Positions 27,815-38,785 of a stretch of 64,000 nt of DNA are shown here, piece by piece. Every line of letters starts with the position of its first letter. The first letter of the stretch is position 1. Location: assembly GCF_020400655.1 (NCBI RefSeq), contig NZ_JAINRC010000028.1, positions 1 to 64,000 on the forward strand, read 5' to 3'. The position numbers and the translations under genes were made by a program. The DNA is from Streptomyces spinosus. Its GTDB lineage: Bacteria; Actinomycetota; Actinomycetes; Streptomycetales; Streptomycetaceae. The notes beneath the pieces are model-generated. The model ran no database searches and was not told the DNA's origin. It worked only from the letters and a program-made list of their open reading frames with translations.

Positions 27815-28800
27815 GCGAGGCATACAGCACCGCAGACCCAGCGCATCCGACCGGCGGACCCCCCGCGGTCCCCACTCCCGCCAACGGAGGACACATGGCC
27901 GGCACGGCCCCGCAGCACACGGACGTGGAAGGTGTGGACGCAGGGGTCGGTCTGACCGCCCTCCTGGTCGCCGCGGCCCGGGCGATCGAGACCCACCGCC
28001 ACGACAGCCTGGCCCAGGACGCCTACGCGGAGCACTTCGTGCGCGCCGCCCCGGCGTGCGCGGACTGGCCGGTGCGCATCGAGCAGGTCCCGGACGGGGA
28101 CGGCAACCCGCTATGGGGGCGGTTCGCACGCTACTTCGGCCTGAGGACCCGGGTCCTCGACGACTTCCTCCTCCGGTCGGTCCGTACAAGCGCTCGCCAA
28201 GTCGTCCTGCTGGGAGCCGGGTTGGACACCCGCGCCTTCCGACTCGACTGGCCCTCCGGCTGCGTCGTCTTCGAGATCGACCGGGCGGGCGTGCTGGCGT
28301 TCAAACACCGGGTGCTCACGGACCTGACAGCCACCCCGACGGTGGAGCGCGTCCCCGTACCGATCGACCTGCGCGGCGACTGGGTCACCGCGCTGACCAC
28401 CGCCGGCTTCGACCCGGCCGCACCGAGCGCCTGGCTGGCCGAGGGACTCCTCTTCTACCTGCCGAGCCCCGCCGAGACGTACCTCATCGACACGGTGGAC
28501 CGGCTGACCACCCGGGGCAGCACACTGGCCTTCGAGGCCAAGCTGGAGAAGGACCTGCTGGCGTACCGCGACAGCCCGATCTACACCGCGACGCGGGAGC
28601 AGACCGGCATCGACCTGCTCCAGCTCTTCGACAAGGGACCCCGGCCCGACTCCGCGGGCGACCTGACGGCCAAGGGCTGGTCCACCTCGATGCACACGCC
28701 CTTCGACTTCAGCCGCCGGCACCGACGTGGCCCCCTGCCCGAGCCCAACGACGCACTGGAGGGGAACCGGTGGGTGTTCGCCCACAAACCCACGCCCTGA
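27811..28800 (+). CDS. Class I SAM-dependent methyltransferase, TIGR00027 / leucine carboxyl methyltransferase-like
   Basis: The start at 27811 overlaps the ADH stop by 4 nt and gives 329 residues. An internal ATG at 27895 has a stronger GGAGG and begins just before the conserved domain, so either is possible. Family motifs are GVGLTALLVAAARAIET, the SAM-binding LLGAGLDTRAFRLDWP, VFEIDRAGVLAFK and WLAEGLLFYLPSP. Proteins of this group are related to leucine carboxyl methyltransferases, which esterify carboxylates. As the last gene in the furan operon it could methylate a furan carboxylate made by the aldehyde dehydrogenase. That role is inference. Confidence 0.9.
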   Translation: MSEAYSTADPAHPTGGPPAVPTPANGGHMAGTAPQHTDVEGVDAGVGLTALLVAAARAIETHRHDSLAQDAYAEHFVRAAPACADWPVRIEQVPDGDGNPLWGRFARYFGLRTRVLDDFLLRSVRTSARQVVLLGAGLDTRAFRLDWPSGCVVFEIDRAGVLAFKHRVLTDLTATPTVERVPVPIDLRGDWVTALTTAGFDPAAPSAWLAEGLLFYLPSPAETYLIDTVDRLTTRGSTLAFEAKLEKDLLAYRDSPIYTATREQTGIDLLQLFDKGPRPDSAGDLTAKGWSTSMHTPFDFSRRHRRGPLPEPNDALEGNRWVFAHKPTP

Positions 28801-28870
28801 CCCGCGCACCGCTCACGCCGACGTCCGCCCGGACGCTCAGGGCCCCTCGATCGACACGGAAGACCCTGGG

Positions 28871-28896
28871 GCGGGGCCCGGGGTCGCAGGCCCCGC
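28871..28896 (+). terminator. Hairpin after the furan operon
   Basis: GCGGGGCC (28871-28878) pairs with GGCCCCGC (28889-28896). It lies between the convergent methyltransferase and EF-hand genes and could terminate both. Confidence 0.5.
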
Positions 28897-28982
28897 TCGC
28901 CGGGACGCGTCCCGAGGGATGCGGCAGCCCGGTCACGTCCAGCGGTGCCGTCCACGGCCGGGAGAGCCGCTGACGGACCGAG

Positions 28983-29516
28983 TCAGGCGGCCCGGGCAGC
29001 CACCAGCCGGTCGCCTGGGATACCGGCCATGTCCGGCGCGTAGTAGTCCTTGATGCCGGCCTCCCACGTGGCCACGGTGATGCGGTCCTCGGCGTCCGGA
29101 CCGAAGGCGTCGAAGAGTGCGTGGATGTTCGCCTCCTCGAAGCCGATCGCCGTCATCAGCGATACGAAGAGGGGGCGCTCGATCAGACCGTCCCCGTCGG
29201 GGTCGCCGAGTGCGGAGAGGGCCTCGGCGAACTCGGCGATCGTGGGACCGAAACGCTCGGGGTCGAGCACGAACGGACGGAACTCGTCCATGGTGATCAC
29301 ACCGTCGCCGTCGGCGTCCAGTTCAGTGGCCAGCGTCGTCCAGTAGCGGCGGAACGCGGCCCGGATGGCGGCCTTGGCGCCGTCGTCCGAAGCGACCGCC
29401 GCTTCCAGCACACGGCTCGCCATCAGATCGAAGTCGTCGGAGTCGACGACTCCGTTGGCGTTGGTGTCGAAGAGGGAGAAGACCAGCTCGACCCGCTTGG
29501 CGGCCTCGTCTCGCAT
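28983..29516 (-). CDS. EF-hand calcium-binding protein (calerythrin/SCP-like)
   Basis: The protein has 177 residues. Three EF-hand loops are canonical or nearly so: DTNANGVVDSDDF (about residue 17), DADGDGVITMDEF (about 67) and DPDGDGLIERPLF (about 104). A fourth degenerate one includes GPDAEDRITVATW (about 140). Length and four-hand layout match the actinobacterial calerythrin-like sarcoplasmic calcium-binding proteins, which buffer or sense cytoplasmic calcium. There is no signal peptide. It is transcribed alone, convergent to the furan operon. Confidence 0.92.
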   Translation of the reverse strand: MRDEAAKRVELVFSLFDTNANGVVDSDDFDLMASRVLEAAVASDDGAKAAIRAAFRRYWTTLATELDADGDGVITMDEFRPFVLDPERFGPTIAEFAEALSALGDPDGDGLIERPLFVSLMTAIGFEEANIHALFDAFGPDAEDRITVATWEAGIKDYYAPDMAGIPGDRLVAARAA

Positions 29517-30261
29517 TTCCCATCACCTGTCTTCCGCGACCCGAAGATTCCGGGCCTGGGCCAATGAGGGCCTCTACTCGACCGCGTCGGGACACACCGG
29601 ACCCCGATGTCAGCGACCTCGGCTGCCCTCGGCCCAGCGCGCGTAACGGCCATGACCATGGAACCGTCCTGGCGAGCCGCGGGCTTGCGATCTTCGCTTC
29701 TGGTGACAGAAAGAATGCAGAGCGAGCATATGTGACGTTTCGGATGCCCTGCCTGTGCAAACCAGACCGCTTCGACCTGTCCCGACGCTCACCTGGCCGA
29801 CGGACAGACCACATCTGGGCGGGATCGTCGTAGCGGGAGAAGACCCCGACCTGGACGCCCGCGCCGGTGGCGGGGTCGAAGTCCCGCAGCAGGGCGCCGC
29901 CGCTAGGACGCCGCCCCGACTCCGCGCCCGAGCGTCGCGAACGGCGGCAACCAGCCCACGTCGGCCCGCGCGTCGCGCCGTGAGCGACACCTTCTGGATC
30001 CGCATCGACGCCTACCGCAGCGGAAAGGTCACCCTCCGCGGGGACAACAGCCGACGACGCCACGCCCCCGCCCAGGAACGTGAGGCCTACGCCAACCATC
30101 TCGGTGACACGGGCGGCCGGCCCTTCTCGCGTGCCCGTCCGCGTTGATCCAACGCCGCGGATCGGGGTAGATGCTGAGGACGTGCGCGGTGACCTGCGTC
30201 GTCGGACGGATGCGTGGGTGCGGTGACGTTGTCGTGGCAGCAACCGGAAGGGGCGGACCGT
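29517..30261. other. Gene-poor region with traces of former coding sequence
   Basis: No intact gene is supported. On the minus strand at about 29815-29905 there is a 30-codon segment with clear coding bias (LRDFDPATGAGVQVGVF, then SRYDDPAQMW) that is interrupted on both sides. On the plus strand a 55-codon GTG frame at 29980-30147 has no ribosome binding site. The stretch 29690-29760 is AT-richer than its surroundings. Confidence 0.45.
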
Positions 30262-30978
30262 ATGGCGCGTACGCGTGCGGATGCAAGGACCCGGCATCCT
30301 CGGCATGAGCGCAGGGGCGAGGCACGGTTGCCGGCAGTGGTGGCGACGCTTGCCGCGATCGCCCTGTACCTGTTCCTGCCGCAGCGGTTGCTGATCGCTC
30401 CGCGTTATGTGCTCCCCGCCCTGGAATGTCTGCTGCTCATTCCGCTCATCGCGATCAACCCCAAACGTCTGACCCGGCAGACGAAGGCCTTCCGGGTGCT
30501 CTCGCTGACGCTCGTGGCCGTCATCGCCGTCAGCAATCTCGTGGCGCTGACCATCCTGATCCACGAGCTGGTGTACGCCGGAGTGAAGGACGGCCGTGCA
30601 CTGTTGGTGGCTGCGCTCCAGGTCTGGCTCACCAACATCATCGTCTTCGGGCTGGCCTACTGGGAGCTGGACCGGGGCGGCCCGGTCAGCCGCACCCAGG
30701 TGCCCCGCTCCGCCCTGCCCCTGGCGGACTTCCGTTTCTCACAGGACGAGAACGACGACGCCGTCCAAGAAGTCGCCGACGGCGCCAGCGGCGCCTCGGA
30801 CTGGGTTCCCACCCTGGCGGACTACCTGTACGTGTCGCTCACCAACTCCACGGCCTTCAGCCCGACCGACACCATGCCGCTGTCGACCCGCGCCAAGGCC
30901 ATGATGAGCGTGCAGAGCGTCTCCGCCCTCGTGACGTCGCTGCTGGTGATCGCACGAGCCGTGAGCATCCTGCACTGA
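30262..30978 (+). CDS. Integral membrane protein, DUF1345-like
   Basis: The ATG at 30262 follows GGAAGGGG, giving 238 residues. Two hydrophobic segments lie at about 25-65, two more at about 80-105 and 115-140, and one at the C-terminus (about 215-238). The segment LADYLYVSLTNSTAFSPTDTMPLS before the last helix resembles the re-entrant, channel-like region seen in DUF1345 and small ion-channel proteins. No enzymatic motif is visible. The gene is monocistronic. Function unknown; an ion-channel role is speculative. Confidence 0.75.
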   Translation: MARTRADARTRHPRHERRGEARLPAVVATLAAIALYLFLPQRLLIAPRYVLPALECLLLIPLIAINPKRLTRQTKAFRVLSLTLVAVIAVSNLVALTILIHELVYAGVKDGRALLVAALQVWLTNIIVFGLAYWELDRGGPVSRTQVPRSALPLADFRFSQDENDDAVQEVADGASGASDWVPTLADYLYVSLTNSTAFSPTDTMPLSTRAKAMMSVQSVSALVTSLLVIARAVSILH

Positions 30979-31290
30979 CCGGCGTTCACGGCGAGGGGTG
31001 CGGGTCCTGCGGGGCGTGGAAGCCGGGGGAGCGGCGGGCGACTTCGTGCGGGACGTCCTCGCTGACACCGTCGAGCCCGTAGGAGTCGAGCTTGCCGATC
31101 GCATCACCGGCCGGACGCATGGGGCGACGACCTCGGCCTCATGCGACCGCAAGAGGCGGGCGGCACCGCCTGAGCTCTGCCCTCGTCCCACGGCTTCGGA
31201 CCACCACCCCGGGCGCGCGGCCGGGAAAGCCTGTACCTGGCGCTGGCACCCGGCACCCGGCACCCGGCACGCCGCGCCGCCGACCGCCCG
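30979..31290. other. Convergent intergenic region
   Basis: Between the membrane protein and PhzF genes, with no gene seen. It contains a short tandem repeat, three copies of GGCACCC plus a partial fourth at 31245-31270. Confidence 0.5.
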
Positions 31291-32241
31291 TCAGCGGGGG
31301 AGGAGCACGGCCGCGCCGGTGACCCGTACCCGGGCGTCCTCGGGCGTCACACCGATGACGAGGTCGCTCGGGCGGCCCATGTCCTCGCCCTGCCGCACCG
31401 CGATGTCCGCGGGCTCGGTGACCAGCCCGAGGGCGCGGAGGTAGCCGCCGAACGCGGCCGCCGCCGCGCCCGTCGCCGGGTCCTCCACGACACCGCCGAC
31501 GGGGAACGGGTTGCGGGCGTGGAAACGGCGCGGCGACTCGCACCACACCAGGTCGACGGTGGTCCAGCCGTAGCGGCGCATGACGTCGGCGAGCGCGTCG
31601 AAGTCGTAGTCGAGCGCGGCGAGCCGCTCGCGGGAGGCCGCAGCCAGCACCAGGTGGTCGTTGCCGCCGAAGGCGACGTGCGGCGGCAGCGCGGGGTCGA
31701 GGTCCGACGCGCTCCAGCCGAGGGCCGTGAGGGCGGCCTCCAGCTCGCCGGCGAGCGCCTGGCGGGACCGGGTCGGCACGCTGGTGAGCGTCGCCTGCAC
31801 CGCCCCCGTGCCGTCGGTGGCGGTCGTCACCGCGATGGTGCCCGCCGGAGTGTCCAGGGCGAGGTCGCCGGGGCCCAGCCGGTCGGCGAGGGCGACGGCC
31901 AGGGCCACCGTCGCGTGCCCGCAGAAGGCCACCTCGGCCAGCGGGCTGAAGTAGCGCACCGTGAAGCGCCGGGCGTCCTGATCGGCGGCGGTGACGAAGG
32001 CGGTCTCCGAGTAGCCCACCTCGGCGGCGACGGCGAGCATGGCCGCCGCGTCCATCCCGGAGGCGTCGAGCACGACCCCGGCGGGGTTGCCGCCGTCCGG
32101 TGTGCGGGTGAACGCGGAGTAGCGCAGGATCTCGGGGGCCGCGCCGGAGCCGCCGCGGGCCGGGGTGGTGGTCGCGGTGTCACCGGCGGAGGCGGCCGTG
32201 TGGTTGGCGGCGACGGCGGCGGTCGTGTCGTTGGTCGTCAT
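31291..32241 (-). CDS. PhzF family phenazine-biosynthesis-like isomerase
   Basis: The ATG at 32241 gives 316 residues. The first 40 are a low-complexity Thr/Ala stretch, so a later start close to EILRYSAFTRTPDGGNPAGVV is possible. Family hallmarks are GNPAGVVLDASGM, the catalytic Glu region GYSETAFV, FSPLAEVAFCGHAT and VVEDPATGAAAAAFGGYL. PhzF proteins form a duplicated diaminopimelate-epimerase fold and catalyse proton shifts. Outside phenazine clusters their substrates are mostly unknown, and no other phenazine genes are here. It is divergent from a LysR gene with an inverted repeat between them. Confidence 0.9.
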   Translation of the reverse strand: MTTNDTTAAVAANHTAASAGDTATTTPARGGSGAAPEILRYSAFTRTPDGGNPAGVVLDASGMDAAAMLAVAAEVGYSETAFVTAADQDARRFTVRYFSPLAEVAFCGHATVALAVALADRLGPGDLALDTPAGTIAVTTATDGTGAVQATLTSVPTRSRQALAGELEAALTALGWSASDLDPALPPHVAFGGNDHLVLAAASRERLAALDYDFDALADVMRRYGWTTVDLVWCESPRRFHARNPFPVGGVVEDPATGAAAAAFGGYLRALGLVTEPADIAVRQGEDMGRPSDLVIGVTPEDARVRVTGAAVLLPR

Positions 32242-32278
32242 GGTGAAACCCTGGCACCCCGGACGCCATCGCGTCCAA

Positions 32279-32303
32279 CGATGGATCGTGATGCACACCA
32301 TCG
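32279..32303. promoter_or_regulatory. Probable LysR-binding inverted repeat between phzF-like and lysR genes
   Basis: CGATGG (32279-32284) and CCATCG (32298-32303) form an inverted repeat around 13 nt in the 84-nt divergent promoter region. Confidence 0.5.
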
Positions 32304-32325
32304 ACTTTCCGCATATGCTGCGCGG

Positions 32326-33327
32326 GTGGACACGCGACTGCTGACGACCTTCACCACGCTCGCCCGCACCGGCAGCTTCACCGCCGCCGCGGCCGCACTC
32401 CACCTCGCGCAGTCCACCGTCACCGTGCACATCCGCACCCTCGAACGCGACCTCGGCGTCCCACTGTTCGACCGGCTGCCCACCGGCGCCCCGCTCACCG
32501 AGGCCGGCCGACGGCTCCTCGCGGAGGCCGAGGAGGTGCTCGACGCCGTGGCCCGACTGCGCTCCGCGGCCGGCGAGGACGGGCCCGTCGCCGGCCGGGT
32601 GGTGGTCGGCACGCCGGAATCGCTGTGCGCCACCCGGCTGCCGGCCGTGATCGCCGCCCTGCGCACCGAACACCCCGACGTGGACGTCGACCTGCACGCG
32701 GCCGGCACCGAGGAGTGCGTACAAGGACTGCGCTCCGGCGACCTCGACCTGGCGCTGCTGATGAACGAGGACGCCGAGTCCCCCGAGATCGCCACCGAAC
32801 CGGTCGCCCGCGAGGCCCTCACCCTCGTCGCCGCCCCCGGCCACCCGCTGGCCGGCCGTGACCGCCCGGCGGCCTGGGGCGATCTGGCGGCCGAGCACTT
32901 CTTCCTCCTCGAGGAGGGCTGCGCCTACAGCGACGCCTTCGAACAGCGGCTGCGTGCCGCGCCCGGCGCGAACCCGCGCCTCACCCGGTTCGGCAGCGTG
33001 GACGCGGCCCGCTCCTGCGCCGCGGCGGGCCTGGGCCTGACCCTGCTGCCGGCGACGACCGTCGCCGAGCACCTGCGCGACGGACGGCTGCGCGCGATCG
33101 CCCTCGACGGCCCGCCCCTGCCCGACGTACCCGTACGACTGGCCCGGCACCGCCGGCGCTGGGCGGCGCCCGCCGCGCGCGAGGTCGCCCGCGCCCTCGT
33201 CCGGCACCTCGCGCGGGCCGGGAACGGGGACGGCGGGCCGGGAACGGGCACGGCGGGCACCAAGCGGCCGACGAGCCCCCGGTCCGACGGGCCGGCCGAC
33301 GGCGGAACCCCGGGCGATCGCCGGTAG
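32326..33327 (+). CDS. LysR family transcriptional regulator
   Basis: The GTG at 32326 gives 333 residues starting DTRLLTTFTTLARTGSF, the typical LysR opening. The helix-turn-helix is in AAAALHLAQSTVTVHIRTLE. The effector domain covers about 90-290 (VVVGTPESLCATRLPAVIAAL). The last 40 residues are a Gly/Thr/Pro-rich extension beyond the usual LysR length. It is divergent from the phzF-like gene and probably controls it. The downstream gene begins 9 nt after its stop. Confidence 0.9.
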   Translation: MDTRLLTTFTTLARTGSFTAAAAALHLAQSTVTVHIRTLERDLGVPLFDRLPTGAPLTEAGRRLLAEAEEVLDAVARLRSAAGEDGPVAGRVVVGTPESLCATRLPAVIAALRTEHPDVDVDLHAAGTEECVQGLRSGDLDLALLMNEDAESPEIATEPVAREALTLVAAPGHPLAGRDRPAAWGDLAAEHFFLLEEGCAYSDAFEQRLRAAPGANPRLTRFGSVDAARSCAAAGLGLTLLPATTVAEHLRDGRLRAIALDGPPLPDVPVRLARHRRRWAAPAAREVARALVRHLARAGNGDGGPGTGTAGTKRPTSPRSDGPADGGTPGDRR

Positions 33328-33336
33328 GCTGCGGCG

Positions 33337-33870
33337 GTGCGCACGGTCGAACTCCTGTTGGACGAGGCGGCGGATGAGGCGGTCAGGCAGGCCTGGCGGC
33401 GGCTGGCGGACGCGGGGCTGCCCAGTCAGGCACGCCACCGCTCACCGACCAACAGCCCCCACCTCACCCTGACCACCTGCCCGGAACTCACCCCTGCGAT
33501 CCGCTGGGAACTCGCCGAAGCGGCCGCCGCCCTGCCGCTGCCGGTGCGGTGCACCGGCGTGGTCCGCTTCGAGCGGCCCACCTCGGTACTGGCCTGGGCG
33601 CTGGACCTCGACTGCGCACTGGCCGGGTTGCACCGCTGGGTGTGGGACGCGGTGGCCTCCGACAGTCCGCCCGAGACCCTCAACCCCTTGCACGCACCTG
33701 GGCGCTGGAGCCCGCACATCACCCTCGGCCGGACCCGACGGGCCGGTGCCTTCGCCGACCGACGGGTTCCCGAGCTGCTGCCGTCGCCGCCGCTGTCGCT
33801 CCGGCTCACCACCCTGCGCAGCTACGACACCCGGACCGGCGCCCTGGAAGTGCTGGTGCCCCGCTCCTGA
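33337..33870 (+). CDS. 2'-5' RNA ligase family protein (2H phosphoesterase fold)
   Basis: A GTG at 33337, 9 nt after the LysR stop, gives 177 residues. The two 2H motifs are present as HLTLT (about residue 42) and HITLG (about 128), consistent with the LigT/2H phosphoesterase superfamily, which hydrolyses or ligates 2'-phosphodiester or cyclic phosphodiester bonds. A real RNA ligase activity is not implied. It is probably cotranscribed with the LysR gene. Confidence 0.85.
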   Translation: MRTVELLLDEAADEAVRQAWRRLADAGLPSQARHRSPTNSPHLTLTTCPELTPAIRWELAEAAAALPLPVRCTGVVRFERPTSVLAWALDLDCALAGLHRWVWDAVASDSPPETLNPLHAPGRWSPHITLGRTRRAGAFADRRVPELLPSPPLSLRLTTLRSYDTRTGALEVLVPRS

Positions 33871-34347
33871 GCGCACCCGTCGTGACGCCGCGCCTCCTCC
33901 GCCTGCCGCTGACCGCACCGCTGACCGCGGCCGCGCCTCCTCCGCCTGCGAGGCCCGCAGGCAGGCCGCCGGGGCCGCGGCGGCGGCCGGTGCGACGGGT
34001 GGCAGGCCCAGCCTGCCGCCGTCCGCGGCTGCGCCGCATCCGGTTCGCCGGCGCCCGCGAGGCGGACCGAGTGCCGCGCGCCGCGCGCCTCGCCCGCGGG
34101 TGCGCCGGCCACGGTCGGCCAGGAGGCGGCGTCTCGCGCACGCGGCCTGCACCAGGGACGTGCGCGGGCCGGCAACGGTACCTAGGCTGGAGAGCGCAGT
34201 TCCGGGACACATCCTGGAACGAGTGACGAAGCAGGAAGACGCGCGACGCAGGGCCCGGTCCGCTGCGGCCAGGCCGCGACGGGAGGCGACCGGCACGGGC
34301 AGGCGCGCCGTCGAGGGCCGGGTATGGGCCGAGGGTGGTTCCGAACC
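33871..34347. other. GC-rich intergenic region upstream of the GAF-LytTR regulator
   Basis: About 475 nt with extreme GC content, especially 33890-34130. I see no gene, repeat or clear terminator. Its last part should carry the promoter of the regulator. Confidence 0.5.
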
Positions 34348-38024
<3,677 letters not shown>

Positions 38025-38131
38025 CCGAAGCGGCGCGGTGCGACTCGGCCGGTCTCAACGGCGGCACATCGGTTACCAACGGCGGAAGTTCGCGGACGAA
38101 CGGCGTGATTCGCGCCGGAACAGGACGCACC

Positions 38132-38160
38132 TTGTCGGTGTGATCCGTCCGGCGTAGCGT
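38132..38160 (+). promoter_or_regulatory. Candidate promoter of the PQQ dehydrogenase block
   Basis: TTGTCG (38132-38137), a 17-nt spacer and TAGCGT (38155-38160) resemble a vegetative Streptomyces promoter. It lies in the 274-nt gap between katG and the PQQ-associated gene, which is notably AT-richer than the genes around it. Confidence 0.45.
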
Positions 38161-38298
38161 GTTTACCGACTGCAGATATCACATCCTTTCCGCTGTTATT
38201 CATTCGGCGCGGCGCGCTCCTGGAGTACCGATTACAAGCGGGCCCAGGCGACGCGAAGAAGGAAATACAGGGAATCGGATGAGGGGAGAGAAGCCCCG

Positions 38299-38763
38299 AT
38301 GACGACGACCGCGCACGAGCGGGCCGACCTGCTGGACAAGCTCGGGTTGGCCACACAGAACAAAGCAGCGCTGGGTCAGGTGCTGGGAACCGGAAGCATC
38401 GGGCAGGCAACCGAGGAACCGGACGGCCGTATGAAGGCCACCATTCGCATCCATCCGGACGAGCTGACCTGGGATCCCTCCATTCTGGTCATGCCGCACG
38501 GAGGCGATATCGAGTTGGAGCTCGTCAACGACGACAAGAACACGCACTGCGCACTTCTGCCGAGCAATGGCGACAGGAAGTTCATCTGGCTGGTGAACCA
38601 TTCGCACGGGCATGCGCACCTCAACCTCGACGGTCCGGGCTACTACTGGTTCGGCTCGCCCACGGGCAATGACGAGGGCCGGGGGCTGACCGGGTCCATC
38701 GTGGTCCTGGGAGACGCTCCGCCGGAGGCCCGCCTCGACCGTCCCGAACAGCCGCGGCCGTAG
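38299..38763 (+). CDS. MSMEG_3727-type PQQ-associated cupredoxin-like protein
   Basis: The protein has 154 residues, without a signal peptide. After a 50-residue N-terminus there is a cupredoxin-like beta domain (IRIHPDELTWDPSILVMPHGG, ELVNDDKNTHCALLPSNGD, FIWLVNHSHGHAHLNLDGPG, read as separate strands). His and Cys residues (DDKNTHC, NHSHGHAH) could bind copper or haem-like ligands. Its place 22 nt before a PQQ dehydrogenase matches the actinobacterial PQQ-associated protein family named after MSMEG_3727. It may be the electron acceptor or a partner of the dehydrogenase; the exact role is not known to me. Confidence 0.75.
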   Translation: MTTTAHERADLLDKLGLATQNKAALGQVLGTGSIGQATEEPDGRMKATIRIHPDELTWDPSILVMPHGGDIELELVNDDKNTHCALLPSNGDRKFIWLVNHSHGHAHLNLDGPGYYWFGSPTGNDEGRGLTGSIVVLGDAPPEARLDRPEQPRP

Positions 38764-38785
38764 GCAGAAGCAGGAGGTGGAGGAA

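Noticed and set aside
29980-30147. 55-codon GTG frame on the plus strand
   Set aside because: No ribosome binding site and no recognisable family; it lies in a decayed region.
31291-32241. Phenazine biosynthetic cluster suggested by the PhzF homologue
   Set aside because: No other phz genes are present; PhzF-like proteins are common outside phenazine pathways.
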